From Notamacropus eugenii (taxonomy: Eukaryota; Chordata; Mammalia; Diprotodontia; Macropodidae): a stretch of 64,000 nucleotides of DNA. The translations under genes were made by a program, and so were the position numbers. This document shows, one piece after another, positions 20,295 through 29,999 of this stretch (the stretch's first letter is position 1; each line of letters starts with the position of its first letter). The notes below the pieces were generated by a model, which worked only from the letters and a program-made list of their open reading frames with translations, was not told the DNA's origin and ran no database searches. Location: positions 30,077,712-30,141,711 of the forward strand of contig NC_092875.1 of assembly GCF_028372415.1 (NCBI RefSeq), in the 5' to 3' direction.

Positions 20295-20490
20295 TGGAGA
20301 CATTGTGGAATAGTGGGTAGAGTCCTAGAGATATGGGTTCAAATCCCACCTCAGATAATTACTAGCTCTGTGGCCCTAGGCAAGTCTCTGGGCCTTTAGA
20401 TTTCTCATCTTTAAAATAAAGGGCTGGGGGTTGGACTTTATGACCTTTAAAGTCTCTTCCAAGTATTAATTTGTGATTCTATGATCTTTG
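20295..20490 (+). mobile_element. MIR-type SINE, sense
   Basis: 'gacattgtggaatagtgggt' 'agagtcctagagatatgggt' 'tcaaatcccacctcagataa', 'ctctgtggccctaggcaagt' and the tail 'gggggttggactttatgacc'. Confidence 0.75.
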
Positions 20491-20494
20491 CTTA

Positions 20495-20865
20495 GTATTT
20501 GTGAAATGCTTCTCTGCATGTGTTGGGCATTGAGTTGTACAGTGAGCTCTGAATTGCAAGGTTATGAAAATAAATGGATGTAATAGGGTAGAAAGTCCAT
20601 GAACTGACAAGCCTGGCTGGTGGCCCTGAATGGAGAGACATGGGCATGAGAATTACCCAGATGGGAAGAAGGAAGGTAGGGGCTCCCTAGAGAGGCAAGG
20701 GTGGCCAAAGTACTCAGCAGCTATCATACATTCATTGGCTGAGGATTTATGAGCTATGTTCTCTGTACCCAACACTAGCTATGTGCTAGGTTCTTAGGTG
20801 CTAGGCAGAGAGTAGATGACCCCCAAACAGTCAGTCCATAGTATTATCCTTTCCCCACCCCAGTC
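20495..20865. other. No clear feature
   Basis: Apart from a weak L2-like tip near 20740-20800 ('cactagctatgtgctaggtt'), I recognise nothing. Confidence 0.35.
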
Positions 20866-21050
20866 CATCCTCCATTCAACTATTCAATGAATTTTCCCCA
20901 AGAGTAGGTCTGACCACATCACTCCCCTACCTTTCAAAAAAACTCAGGTGACTCCCTATTACCTCTAAGATAAAATATAAAATTCTTTGTTTGGCCTTCA
21001 AAGCTCTTCATAACAGAAGGTTTAGGCTCTACTACTCTTTTCTTCTGAAG
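20866..21050 (+). repeat. L2 fragment, sense
   Basis: 'gtaggtctgaccacatcact' 'cccctacctttcaaaaaaac' 'tcaggtgactccctattacc' and 'ttggccttcaaagctcttca' are the L2 stretch also seen at 5473-5600. Confidence 0.7.
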
Positions 21051-21384
21051 TTGTGGGGATCTAGGTCATTCTTATGGCCGTATGTTCTCTCATTTTCAAC
21101 CACAGGAACTGAAGTATTGTGAGGTTTTGCCTGTTGCTGGGCCCTCCCTGACAGAAGTGACACCATGTTTGACCATAGATTAACCTGCCTAAATACTGAA
21201 AAATTCCTATGTATCTAATAACCCTTGATTAGCTTCATCTAGGCAAAGAATTTAAAGTTTTCCTGATCTTAATCACTGTAGCAAACTTTAATCCAGTAAG
21301 GTTAGTAGACTTTCCTAATCACGATACCCTTAAGATAGGTAAGGAAGATCAAAGTCCAGGCCACCCATTGATTGGTTCCCCCAA

Positions 21385-21465
21385 AGAAGAAGGAAGGAAG
21401 GAAAGAAGGAAGGAAGGAAGGGGAGGGAAGGAGGAAGGCAAGGGAGGGAGGAAGGAAAAAAACAG
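21385..21465 (+). repeat. (GAAGG/GGAAA)n purine microsatellite
   Basis: 'agaaggaaggaaggaaagaa' and further GGAA units up to the start of the next SINE. The frame at 21368 is its translation. The 335 bases before it (21050-21385) carry no feature I recognise. Confidence 0.85.
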
Positions 21466-21720
21466 GTATTCATTAAGCATGGACAATATGCCAGACACTA
21501 CGATAAGCAATTTATGGATATTACCTCATTTGATTCTCACAGAAACTCTGAGAGTTAGGTGGTATTGTTATTCTCATTTTTATAGTTGAGTAATTGAGGC
21601 AGAGGTTGTGACTTGTCCAGGATCACACAACGAGTACATTTTCTCACACGGAATTTGAATTCAGGCCTTCCTGACTCTAGGCCCAGCACACTGTCCACTG
21701 AGCCACCTAGCTGCCTCTGG
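21466..21720 (-). mobile_element. MIR-type SINE with L2 tail, antisense
   Basis: 'ggtattcattaagcatggac' 'aatatgccagacactacgat', 'cctcatttgattctcacaga', 'gacttgtccaggatcacaca' and the full end 'ctgtccactgagccacctag' 'ctgcct'. Confidence 0.8.
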
Positions 21721-22024
21721 CTTCCAAATTCCTTAGGTCTAGTGAAGGGGGTACAGTGGCACTAATCAGATACAAGGACAGAGATCCAGGATCTGCATGG
21801 GATTATGATTCCCGTAGTATACCTGTCCTGCTACCTGGGATTGTCCATGTGACTTTGGGTCTGGGGAGCCTCATCCTGCCATGTCCGTGAGTAATCACCT
21901 GTCTTATTCATGATCCTTCGATTCCTTCTTGGTAGCTCACCCATGATCTCACATGCAGGCAAAAAGACTTTGCAAATGACAAATCCTGTCCCGTAGCCAC
22001 GTCTAGGAGTGAGTGTCAGAGGTT

Positions 22025-22155
22025 AGCAGGGTGACCTATAAGAATGTAAGCAACTTGAAGGCAGGGATGGTTTCATTTCTACTTTTTCATCCTTATGATC
22101 AAGTACAGTGCCTGACATGTAATAGGAACTTAATACATGCTTGTTGGTTGAACAA
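22025..22155 (+). repeat. L2 3' end, sense
   Basis: 'gaatgtaagcaacttgaagg' 'cagggatggtttcatttcta' and 'cagtgcctgacatgtaatag' 'gaacttaatacatgcttgtt'. Confidence 0.75.
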
Positions 22156-22159
22156 AGTA

Positions 22160-22895
22160 CTCTAGAAATGTGAATTATTGTCCTGGTTTTTATTTGTGAT
22201 TAATTCAATTTCTTTTGTCTGGAGACTTCCCACAGGAGAAAATTTCCTCTACCGGTTCAGGTCTACACATGATTTGCTACTTGCAGTCTTCAAGGGTTGC
22301 CTAGAGCATTGAGAATAGGAATTTGTAACTCAACCAGGATCACATGGTTCATCTTTAAAGCTACAAACAGCCAATAGTCAGAACCACACAATTGTTATCA
22401 TTGTAGAAAAATCTCTCATTTTATTTTGTTCATTTGGGTTAAGACAGAAACAGTCTTGAGACAAGTCACTCTCCTGCTGCTATTTTGTCATAGTTAATAT
22501 TCTGTGGGTTATTGCACAGGTAGAGAAATTAGCTGCTTGTCATCACCGAATGAAAGGATGAGGGTACAAGCTTGTCATCTGTGGCCTCCCTGAACTCGTC
22601 CTCAGTCCAACCTAGCAGCAGACATGCTTACAGAGATGTCTGCTACTCATCCACATGACTGGGAGACCTCCTGCTAAGTTTCTATAGCTTGAAGGTTTGG
22701 GGATCAACGAAACTTGGAGATTTAGAATATTTTGGAGACTGATGTCTAATAAAAAGCTTGGTTGTGCTTAAGGTTTTGTGGATCAATGTTATGTCCTGGC
22801 AATTACAGGCAACAATTTGGTCTGTTGAAGTACAGAACATTGCTTGAGTTTTTCAGAAAATGCTGAATATTTGTGGTGGGAGGGATCTGTTATTT
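22160..22895. other. Mostly unassigned
   Basis: A weak old SINE-like piece occurs at 22250-22345 ('tgctacttgcagtcttcaag' 'ggttgcctagagcattgaga'). The rest shows no gene or repeat I can name. Confidence 0.35.
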
Positions 22896-22899
22896 ATCT

Positions 22900-23110
22900 C
22901 TTTCTTCTTCTTCTTCTTCTTCTTCTTCTTCTTCTTCTTCTTCTTCTTCTTCTTCTTCTTCTTCTTCTCCTCCTCCTCCTTCTTCTCCTCCTTCTTCTCC
23001 TTCCTCTCCTCCTTCTTCTCTCTCCTCCTTTTCTTCCTCTTTTTCTCCTGTTCCTCTTCCTCCTCCTCCTCCTCTTCCTCTCCTATTCCCTCTCCACCTC
23101 ATCCTCCCTC
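22900..23110 (+). repeat. (TTC)n / (TCC)n polypyrimidine tract
   Basis: About 22 near-perfect TTC units (22902-22967) grade into mixed TCC/TTC. Five frames translate as poly-Phe, poly-Ser, poly-Leu or poly-Glu and are artefacts of the repeat. Confidence 0.95.
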
Positions 23111-23544
23111 CCATTTGTCATACATTCTCCTCGTTGGAGAAGACACTACACAAAAAGGACTAAGTCCTTCTTCCTTCTCCTCTCCACCTGTTACCATTAG
23201 ATCCCTCCCCCTGCTCAGTGATCTCCCCTCTGCTTCTGGTTTCCAACCTGAGTCTGCCTGCTGAGTGGGCTCCCTATGGGCTGGCATTACCTGGGCCTGG
23301 GCCTTGCATGCTAGTTCTACTTTGGGCCCAGCTGCTCTCCTCAGTACTTGGCTGAATGAGAGGGCTCAGGATCTCTTCACCTCTGCCTCACCTTCACTGC
23401 CTTCAGTTCTTTCTTTATCTATATTCAGTCACACTGGTGGGGGAGGGGATTAAAATGTTATTGCTATCAGATGACTGTTCCATTTACTTTCCAGTACAGT
23501 ACAACCACCACATATGGCGCCCAGAGCCCTTTGCTCAGCACGTT

Positions 23545-23805
23545 ACTATAGAATGTAAGTTTCTTCAGGACAGGGACTCTACTCTCTCCCCGCCCTCTTT
23601 GATTTTCTATTCCCAGATACTGGCACATAGGATCATAGATTTTAAACAGGAAGGAACCATTGCGTCTAAACCCTATATTTTACAGATGTAGAAACTGAAG
23701 CAAATAGGGTTAAGTGACTTGCCCAGAGTCATACAGCCAGTAAGTGTCTGAGACAATTCTTCCATACTGTTCTTCCTGAACTGAATCCTCTGAGTCACCT
23801 ACAGT
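23545..23805. repeat. L2 3' end (sense) followed by MIR-type SINE (antisense)
   Basis: 'agaatgtaagtttcttcagg' 'acagggactctactctct' is sense L2. From about 23632 'gatcatagattttaaacagg', 'gtgacttgcccagagtcata' 'cagccagtaagtgtctgaga' is antisense MIR. The stretch 23110-23545 between the TTC tract and this L2 holds no named feature. Confidence 0.6.
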
Positions 23806-24220
23806 CTAGTATGGTTCATTACCCTTGCTTTGGGTCAGGGGGCTCAGACCTGTCATGTCACTGGTGTGGGAAACTTGAAACTCTGTCTACCAGGGCAGGT
23901 CAGCACCTGCTCTGAAATAGTATTACCTAGAACACCGGGGAGTTAGAAATGACTAGTACCGTCAGGCAGGGCTTGGACCTGGATCTTTCTGACTCTAAGG
24001 CTGGTCTTCTGTTGTATGATTTTACTCAGTGATAGCACTCGGGGTTGGGTGAAATTGGATTAGATTGGGAAGATACGAAGTTTAAATAATCAATTAATGG
24101 ACCATCAAGTACTTATAAATGCTTACCATGTGCCAGGCACTGGGTCATGTACTAGTACAGAGAATGAAATAATCTCTACCCACAAGGAACTTAACCTTTT
24201 AATGGAAGAGACAACAAGGA

Positions 24221-24511
24221 GATAGGTAGATAGATAAATAAATAGATATCAATAAAGATATAGGGAGAAGATATAGATTGATCCATGTGTATGTATTTAT
24301 ATGTCTAGGTATATAGACATAGATAATAGGTATAGGTAGATACCTATAGATATAGATAAATAGATAGATAGATAGATAGATAGATAGGTATAGATAGATA
24401 GATAGATAGGTATAGATAGATAGATAGATAGATAGGTATAGATAGATAGATAGATAGATAGGTATAGATAGATAGATAGATAGGTATAGATAGATAGATA
24501 GATAGATAAGT

Positions 24512-24559
<48 letters not shown>

Positions 24560-24660
24560 GTAGAAATAGATAAATAAAGATTGATAAATATAGATACATA
24601 TTTACATGTCTATATGGGAATATGGACATGGATATACAGATAAATATAGATATATATCAT
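24221..24660 (+). repeat. (TAGA)n array with periodic GGTATAGA breaks
   Basis: Pure TAGA runs are separated by 'taggtatagata' at intervals of about 28-36 bp, then a long pure run 24517-24558, then degenerate flanks. The minus-strand frame 24629-24297 (YLSIYLSI repeats) is an artefact. Confidence 0.95.
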
Positions 24661-25479
24661 AACTATAAAGTGAAATAAGCACAAATATCTATAAAGTAGT
24701 TAAATACAAGGTAGTTTGGAAGGGAGGGAACTTGTATTTTGGGGAATCAGGAAAGACTTCATGCAGAAAGTGACTTCTGAATTTTATTACAAAGGAAAAA
24801 TGGGGGTTAACTCTATGAGGCAGACGTAAGTGGGGAGTGCACTCCAGGCATGGGGACTGGTCAATGCAAAGGCATGAAAAAGGGAAATGGTGTCTAGTAT
24901 ATGAGAAACAGAGAAAAGGCCAGTGTGGTCTGATCTCAGAGTAATGTCCTACAAGGAGGGAAGGAAAGGTAAATTCTGGTCAATTGTGCAGGCCTTCAAG
25001 AGCTAAACAGAAGAAGTTACATAGGACCCAAAAAGCAATAAGAAGTCATCAGAATTGATTGTGTAGGGGAACCACGTAATTAGATCTGTCCTTAAGGAAG
25101 ATTACGCTGGCAGCAGTGTTGGAGATGGAATAGAGGGGGGAGAGGCTTGAGTCAGGGGTACCAGTTAGGAGGCTGCTGTAATAATCTAGATGATGAAAGG
25201 GTATGAACCAAGATGGCAGGTGTGAGTGATGAGAAGGGGCTGACGTGCGAGGCTTTGTGAGGGCAGAAACAGTGAGATCTGGCCATTGATTGGATGTGTG
25301 GGATGAGGGGGAATGAGGAGTGCAGGATGGCCCCTAGGTAATGAATCTGGGACGCAGGTATGATGGTGATTCCTTCAACAGAAATAGGGAAGTTTGGAAG
25401 CAAGGAAAGTTTAACAAATGTTGACTTTTAGATATCTCAATCAGTAACATCTGACTGAAGCTCAGGGGAGAGAATGGCA

Positions 25480-25625
25480 TAGGATATCCATATCTATATC
25501 TTGATATACTGATATATTTTGATATATAGGATATATACACACATACATATATACATATATATGTGCACATGCACATAGATAGATTTAGATATAGATAAAT
25601 GGGAGATAGAGATAAATAAGATATA
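25480..25625 (+). repeat. AT-rich degenerate microsatellite
   Basis: Mixed 'gatatactgatatattttga', 'acatacatatatacatatat' and 'tagatttagatatagataaa' units, placed inside the L2 RT region. Confidence 0.85.
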
Positions 25626-25762
25626 TAGATGTAGATATAATTAGAGGAAATGAAGTGGATGATGAGCCAGCAAAGTAGGCTAAGAAACAGTCAGAGAGGT
25701 AGGGGGACAACAAGGAGAGTATGGACGAAAGGGTATGAACTAGAGAACTAGAAAGGCGAGTA

Positions 25763-26010
25763 CATTGCTCATCTGTTTCAGTCGTGCCTCCCTCTTCATG
25801 ATCCCCTTTGGCGTTTTCTTGGAAAAGATATTGGAGTGGTTTACATTTCCTTCTCCAGTTCATCTTACAGATAAGGAAACTGAGTCAAACAGGGTTAAAT
25901 GACTTGTCCAGGGTCACACAGCTAGCAAGTGTCTGAGGCTGGATTTGAACTTGGGAAGATGAGTCTTCCTGATTCCAAGCGTAGAACTCTATGCACTCTG
26001 GTGTCACAGA
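25763..26010 (-). mobile_element. Mar1-type CORE-SINE, antisense, nested in L2
   Basis: 'atctgtttcagtcgtgcctc', 'cgttttcttggaaaagatat' 'tggagtggtttacatttcct' 'tctccagttcatcttacaga', 'gacttgtccagggtcacaca' 'gctagcaagtgtctgaggct'. The head end is less clear. Confidence 0.85.
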
Positions 26011-26149
26011 CTGTCCAGAGAGGTAAGTATCCACAGTGTTAAATGCATCAGAGAGATGAAGGAGGGTCAGAACTGAGAAAAGTCCATCAGATTTAGCAAT
26101 TGAGATCATTAATAACTGCAGAGAAAGCAATTTCAGTTGTGTGATGAGG

Positions 26150-26350
26150 TTAGAAGCCTGACTATGTGTGACGTTAGACAAGTCCCTTAACTGCCCCTGA
26201 TTCCCAACTTCCTCAGCAGTAAAATGAAGAGTTTGAGTGAATGCTCTAAATATGTTGTCACTTAACCTCCCTTGTTCTCAGTTTCCTCCTGTATAAAATG
26301 ACAGAATTGGACTCGATGACCTCTGAGAACTCTTTCAGCTCCATATCAAC
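26150..26350 (+). mobile_element. MIR-type SINE fragments, sense
   Basis: 'gtgtgacgttagacaagtcc' 'cttaactgcccctgattccc' then a second core 'ctcagtttcctcctgtataa' 'aatgacagaattggactcga'. Confidence 0.65.
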
Positions 26351-26424
26351 AATCCCTTCACATTCCTCAGTCTGTTTCCTTCTCTGGACAATTGTACTAA
26401 ATGTTCTCTTAGCCTAAGGCCTGG

Positions 26425-26665
26425 GATAGAGCACCACTCCTGGAGTCAAGGAGATCTGAGTTCAAATGCAGCCTCAGACACTTAGTGGTTGTGTAATCCT
26501 GGCAAGTCTGACTCAGTTCCCTCAACTGTAAAATGGGAATCATATTATCACCAGCCCTCCATGGTTGTTATGAGGATCAAATGAGATCTTGTCTGTAAAG
26601 CACTTAGCCCATTGCCTGGCGCAGAGTAGGTGCTTAAGAAATGATTGTTTCCTTCCTCCTGACTC
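26425..26665 (+). mobile_element. MIR-type SINE, sense, full length
   Basis: 'gatagagcaccactcctgga' 'gtcaaggagatctgagttca' 'aatgcagcctcagacactta', core 'ccatggttgttatgaggatc' 'aaatgagatcttgtctgtaa' and the L2-like end 'cattgcctggcgcagagtag' 'gtgcttaagaaatgattgtt'. Confidence 0.8.
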
Positions 26666-26779
26666 TAGATCAGGGCTAAGCTAGGGGAATGCTACAGAAG
26701 GCCCACATTCCCGAGAATGGATCATTGAGTCCCTGCTTCCAAAATGCCCAAGTTGGGCTCACCCAGTGGCTGTTTTTCC

Positions 26780-27130
26780 TTCTCTCACCCTTCCTTGCTG
26801 CCCCAGCGGGGTTTCAGGTAGCAGGCCTGGTTTTTATGTGAATAATGTGCAGGCCTAAGCCTGTTAGTCACGCTGGGCTCCATGGTGCACCATAAATCAT
26901 GGGGTGGTTTTATTATGAATAATCTAATCCAGCTGACACGCTGGATGTGCTGAGGGAAAGGAGGAAGACGAGGCCAGAGTCTCACTTAGGCATTGGCCCC
27001 AAACAATGAGTTGATGGCTGGAGTATTTTTGAAAATCCCTTTTTAATGCCAGCATATATTGTTTTTCAGTGAATGGAAAGTTGTCTGGCATGTTAGAAGT
27101 GTCAGAGGATATGGTATAAGTCAGTTACTG
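26780..27130. other. Repeat-free block, possible conserved regulatory element
   Basis: No known repeat. Dense A/T-core motifs such as 'caccataaatcatgg', 'ttttattatgaataatctaa' and 'tttttaatgccagcatatat' sit in a moderately G/C-rich frame. The minus-strand frame at 26985-26785 has no recognised domain. Confidence 0.35.
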
Positions 27131-27204
27131 CGTGAGCTGTTCTGTAGATGACTTGCACTCTGCATGTCCCATCTTACTTTCTTATCTGATATCCAGGAAC
27201 AAGT

Positions 27205-27640
27205 GTTTTAGACTTGGGGTTGGAGGACTTTCTTCCACTTACTAGCTGTGGGATTTTAGATCATCTCAACTCTGAGCCTCTTTGTAAGATCAGAAGAGTA
27301 TAATGGATAACTTCTGGGGTCCCTCCCAGCTCTAAATATTTAATCTTGATGGTACTGGACATATTGCTTCTTGGTCAAGTCAAGGCTAGACTGGATGACC
27401 TCTAGAGCCCCTTCTGGATCCGAAACTCTGCTCCTATAATCCTACTGTTTGGCGGGACCATTGGCTTCTTGTTCAAAGCTGAAATAGATGGTCTCTGAGG
27501 TCCCTTCCAGTTCTAAACTTATGATCCTATAATTCTAAAATTATTGGGGTTGTTGAAGTGGGAATTCTCGATCAGCTAATAGTTGGACTGATAGGCCTCT
27601 AAAGTCCCTGTGATTGTGTAATACTACAATATGTGATCAA
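27205..27640 (+). repeat. Tandem-like series of MIR-type SINE tails
   Basis: Four units of about 90-110 bp follow each other, each with the pattern 'gatgacctctagagcccctt', 'gatggtctctgaggtccctt' or 'gataggcctctaaagtccct', then 'cctataat'. A MIR head precedes the first ('cttactagctgtgggatttt'). Confidence 0.6.
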
Positions 27641-27644
27641 AGAA

Positions 27645-28110
27645 TCCCAGAATCTCACAACCTGAGAACTAGAAGGGGCCCCAGTAACCATTAAGTCAAG
27701 TCCAAACTTGGAAAACAGTTCCCTTGACAACATTCTCAACAAAGTCATCCCATCCCTGTTTGAAGGCCTTCAATGAAGGGGAGCTCATTACCTCCTGAGA
27801 TGGTTCATCCCCTCTTTGGGCAACTTTCATCTATAGGCACTATTTTTCTCATACCCAGCCTAAATTTGATTTTTTGCACTGTACCACAATTATTCCTCCC
27901 TCTGCCCTCTAGGGCCAAACAGAAGAAGTCAAATATGTTTTCCACATGACAGCCTTTCAGATATATAAAGGTCACTATCATTTTCCCCCTGAGTTTTCTC
28001 TGGGTTAAACACCTCCAGTTACTTCCACTGCTCCTCCCATGTCATGAACTCAAGACCTTTTCCCATCTTCATAGCTCTCTTCTTGACATTTTTATTATGA
28101 TCTGCTAGAT
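27645..28110 (-). repeat. L3/CR1 fragment, antisense
   Basis: 'gaaggcctt' then 'gaaggggagctcattacctc' 'ctgagatggttcatcccctc', 'ctctgccctctagggccaaa' 'cagaagaagtcaaatatgtt' 'ttccacatgacagcctttca', 'gttttctctgggttaaacac' 'ctccagttacttccactgct'. This is the best antisense L3 copy in the window. Confidence 0.7.
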
Positions 28111-28111
28111 G

Positions 28112-28222
28112 TAGAGTTAGAAGGGCCTCAGGCATTATCTATTCCCACTCCATCATTTTACAGATGTGGCAATTGAGGTTCAGAAAGGAAAAAATGCAGC
28201 AGGCTAAGATCACGCAGCTGTT
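28112..28222 (-). mobile_element. MIR-type SINE fragment, antisense
   Basis: 'gatgtagagttagaagggcc' 'tcaggcattatctattccca' and 'cattttacagatgtggcaat' 'tgaggttcag'. Confidence 0.65.
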
Positions 28223-28224
28223 GT

Positions 28225-28650
28225 CATTATTTGTCCTTAGTTTCTGAAGAGGCCCATTGACATCATCATGATGTCTTTACTTGTGGGTGTTAGATTGAAG
28301 AAAGGCAGAGCTGGACCAGGTCCTCAGCCTCACTGTCTCTTCCAGAGTCATTGAAGTCCAGTGGCAAGGGAAAAGTCAGGATGTTCGCTGATGGCTGGTG
28401 TGCAGTGAATGACCGTGGTGTCTTTGATGTCTGACCCAGTTCTAAACACTCCACAGTGCCTGTTCCAGCCACCTTCACAGCCTTTGGAACAAATTGTTCT
28501 CATCTGCCCATTCAACCAAAGGAAAATTTTCCTGTCCTTGGGGTAGACACCCCCTAACTCATAGACAAGTTTGAGGCTTTCTGGTTACCCTCAATTTGGT
28601 TTAGTCCATCTGCAGAGATGGTTTACTGTGGTGTGGCCACCCCTGCACAT
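28225..28650 (-). mobile_element. RTE-mobilised SINE, antisense
   Basis: 'gttgtcattatttgtcctta' 'gtttctgaagaggcccattg' 'acatcatcatgatgtcttta' through 'ccagtggcaagggaaaagtc'. The remainder to 28650 ('ggaacaaattgttctcatct' 'gcccattcaaccaaaggaaa') probably belongs to the 5' part of this SINE group. Confidence 0.65.
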
Positions 28651-28654
28651 GCAG

Positions 28655-29215
28655 AACAAACACCTTTGTTCTTGAAGAGGACCAAAATGATATTGCTATA
28701 TTAGAGTCAAGTGGCAGTCGGTCTGACTGTGGCTGATCAGACCAATAGGAGCATGGAATACTCTACCACAGGTCAGACACAAATAGTCTGTGTGAACATT
28801 TGGGGTGGATTCTCTAAATCTGTACATCTTGCATTTCTTTGGAGCTATTTCAATTATGTCTTACTTACGGAGCACAGCACCTTCTCTGATGTGGGCACTC
28901 CGTGCTGGGTGGTCCTGTGCCAGTGTCTCCCTTGTGATCAATCTCAGTCAATCCCAAAGTTCTTAAGAGAGACCTTGAAAGTATCCTTGTATCGCTTCTT
29001 CTACCACCATGTGAATGCTTGCTCTGTGTAAATTCTCCATAAAATAGCCTTTTATGCAAGTGTACATTTGGCATTTGAACAGCTTGACCAGCCTCTTGTA
29101 ACCGAGTGCCAGGTAGATACCAAATGTGGATGGGCTGCCCTCACATCAGAGGTGCTGGTCCTCCTTGAACTGACTTGCTCACAGTTAGTAAAGGGCACAG
29201 GTGAACTCAGGTCTA
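28655..29215 (-). mobile_element. RTE-type LINE 3' end, antisense, with ORF2 C-terminus remnant
   Basis: The minus-strand frame 29074-28865 contains 'HKRLFYGEFTQSKHSHGGRR', the RTE/BovB-clade post-RT motif (LFYGEL..GKRS.G), followed by degraded 'TLGLTEIDH' and the G-x-x-x-x-W region. The 3' end ('cacctttgttcttgaagagg' on the plus strand) matches the end of the RTE SINEs. The overlapping frame 29237-29052 is the same protein in a shifted frame. Confidence 0.75.
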
Positions 29216-29339
29216 CCCGACTCCAAGTCCAACACACTCTCTAATCTGCCTCTTGCTCCCTCCTAAACTGTGGACCTAAGATTTAATACATACTCCAAAA
29301 GTAGTCTGAGTAGCCTGTTGCCTGATCAGGGCAGGACAT

Positions 29340-29830
29340 GCTGCTCTTACTTCTTCATTATCCAATAATGGGAGTGATAGGGACTTGACCTGGAATTTCA
29401 CCTGTAGAGGGAACTCCCAGGTAAGTAAACTCTGTCTGCCAACAAGACGCAATGTGACTGAAACTTAGTTGACTAGAGTAGCAGTTTTCAAAATTTTGGT
29501 CTCAAAATCCCTTTATGCTCTTAAAAATTACTGAGGATACCCCAAAGAGATTAGTTTGTGTGGGCTACATCTATTGATATTTATGGGATTAGAAATTATA
29601 AGGTCTTAGTGATATTATGAAAATAGTATTGACCTCATGGCCTCTCTCAATGAGTTTTGGGGCCCCCAGAAGGCTCTGAGCCATACTTCGAAATCTCCTG
29701 ACCTAAAACACTGAAGGGCTGTCTCTTATCCAAGGTCACGCATCTAGCACTTATCCCAGGTAGGAGTTGATTCTGGTTCTTCCTGACACTGAGGCCAGTT
29801 CCCTATGGATCAAGCCACATTGGCTTTAGA
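29340..29830. repeat. Old SINE-like repeat split by a hAT element
   Basis: 'gggacttgacctggaatttc' 'acctgtagagggaactccca' lies left of the hAT at 29481-29702, and 'ccaaggtcacgcatctagca' 'cttatcccaggtaggagttg' lies right of it. I know similar text from other marsupial loci but cannot name it. Confidence 0.45.
29481..29702 (+). mobile_element. Old hAT-type nonautonomous DNA transposon, internally deleted
   Basis: It starts 'agcagttttcaaaattttgg' 'tctcaaaatccctttatgct' 'cttaaaaattactgaggata' and ends 'gttttggggcccccagaagg' 'ctctgagccatacttcgaaa'. The ends are imperfect inverted repeats. The same element type (starting cagtggttctcaaact) is known throughout therian mammals, so this copy is old. 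Confidence 0.7.
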
Positions 29831-29832
29831 GC

Positions 29833-29992
29833 AAAGATTCTTAACTTGAGGTCTGTGAAGTTGTTTTTAAAATATTTTGATACCTATTTCAACATAATCG
29901 GCTTCCTTTGAAATCTTGTATATTTAAAAATCTTGAGAAGGTTTCACCAGACCACCAAAAGGTTCCTTGACATAATAAAGGCCCTAGACAAT
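29833..29992 (+). mobile_element. Second old hAT-type nonautonomous element
   Basis: 'attcttaacttgaggtctgt' 'gaagtt', 'catttcaacataatcggctt'-like middle, 'gagaaggtttcaccagacca' 'ccaaaaggttccttgacata'. A sister in the other orientation lies at 58555-58755. Confidence 0.7.
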
Positions 29993-29999
29993 AATTATA

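Larger units (their letters stand above)
24090..26175 (-). mobile_element. L2 LINE with reverse-transcriptase remnants, antisense
   Basis: The 3' tip is at 24120 ('gcttaccatgtgccaggcac'). Reading the minus strand from the right, three coding remnants appear in the order of L2 ORF2. 'FSVLTLLHLSDAFNTVD' (about 26120-26030) is the RT block with the F-x-x-A-F-D-x-V-D pattern. 'SPYLSDCFLAYFAGSSST' (about 25735-25640) comes next. 'YLGAILHSSFPLIPHIQS' (about 25340-25285) is the post-RT L-G-V-x-x-D-x-x-L region. The segment that should carry the YADD catalytic box, between the last two, is occupied by AT-rich microsatellite. A Mar1 and GATA repeats also interrupt it. Non-functional. Confidence 0.75.

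Noticed and set aside
22844..23264. Poly-Leu, poly-Phe and poly-Ser frames
   Set aside because: Translations of the (TTC)n/(TCC)n tract.
24221..24660. CRISPR-like array of repeats and spacers
   Set aside because: The regular GGTATAGA breaks are variants of the TAGA unit, there are no unique spacers, and the sequence is mammalian.
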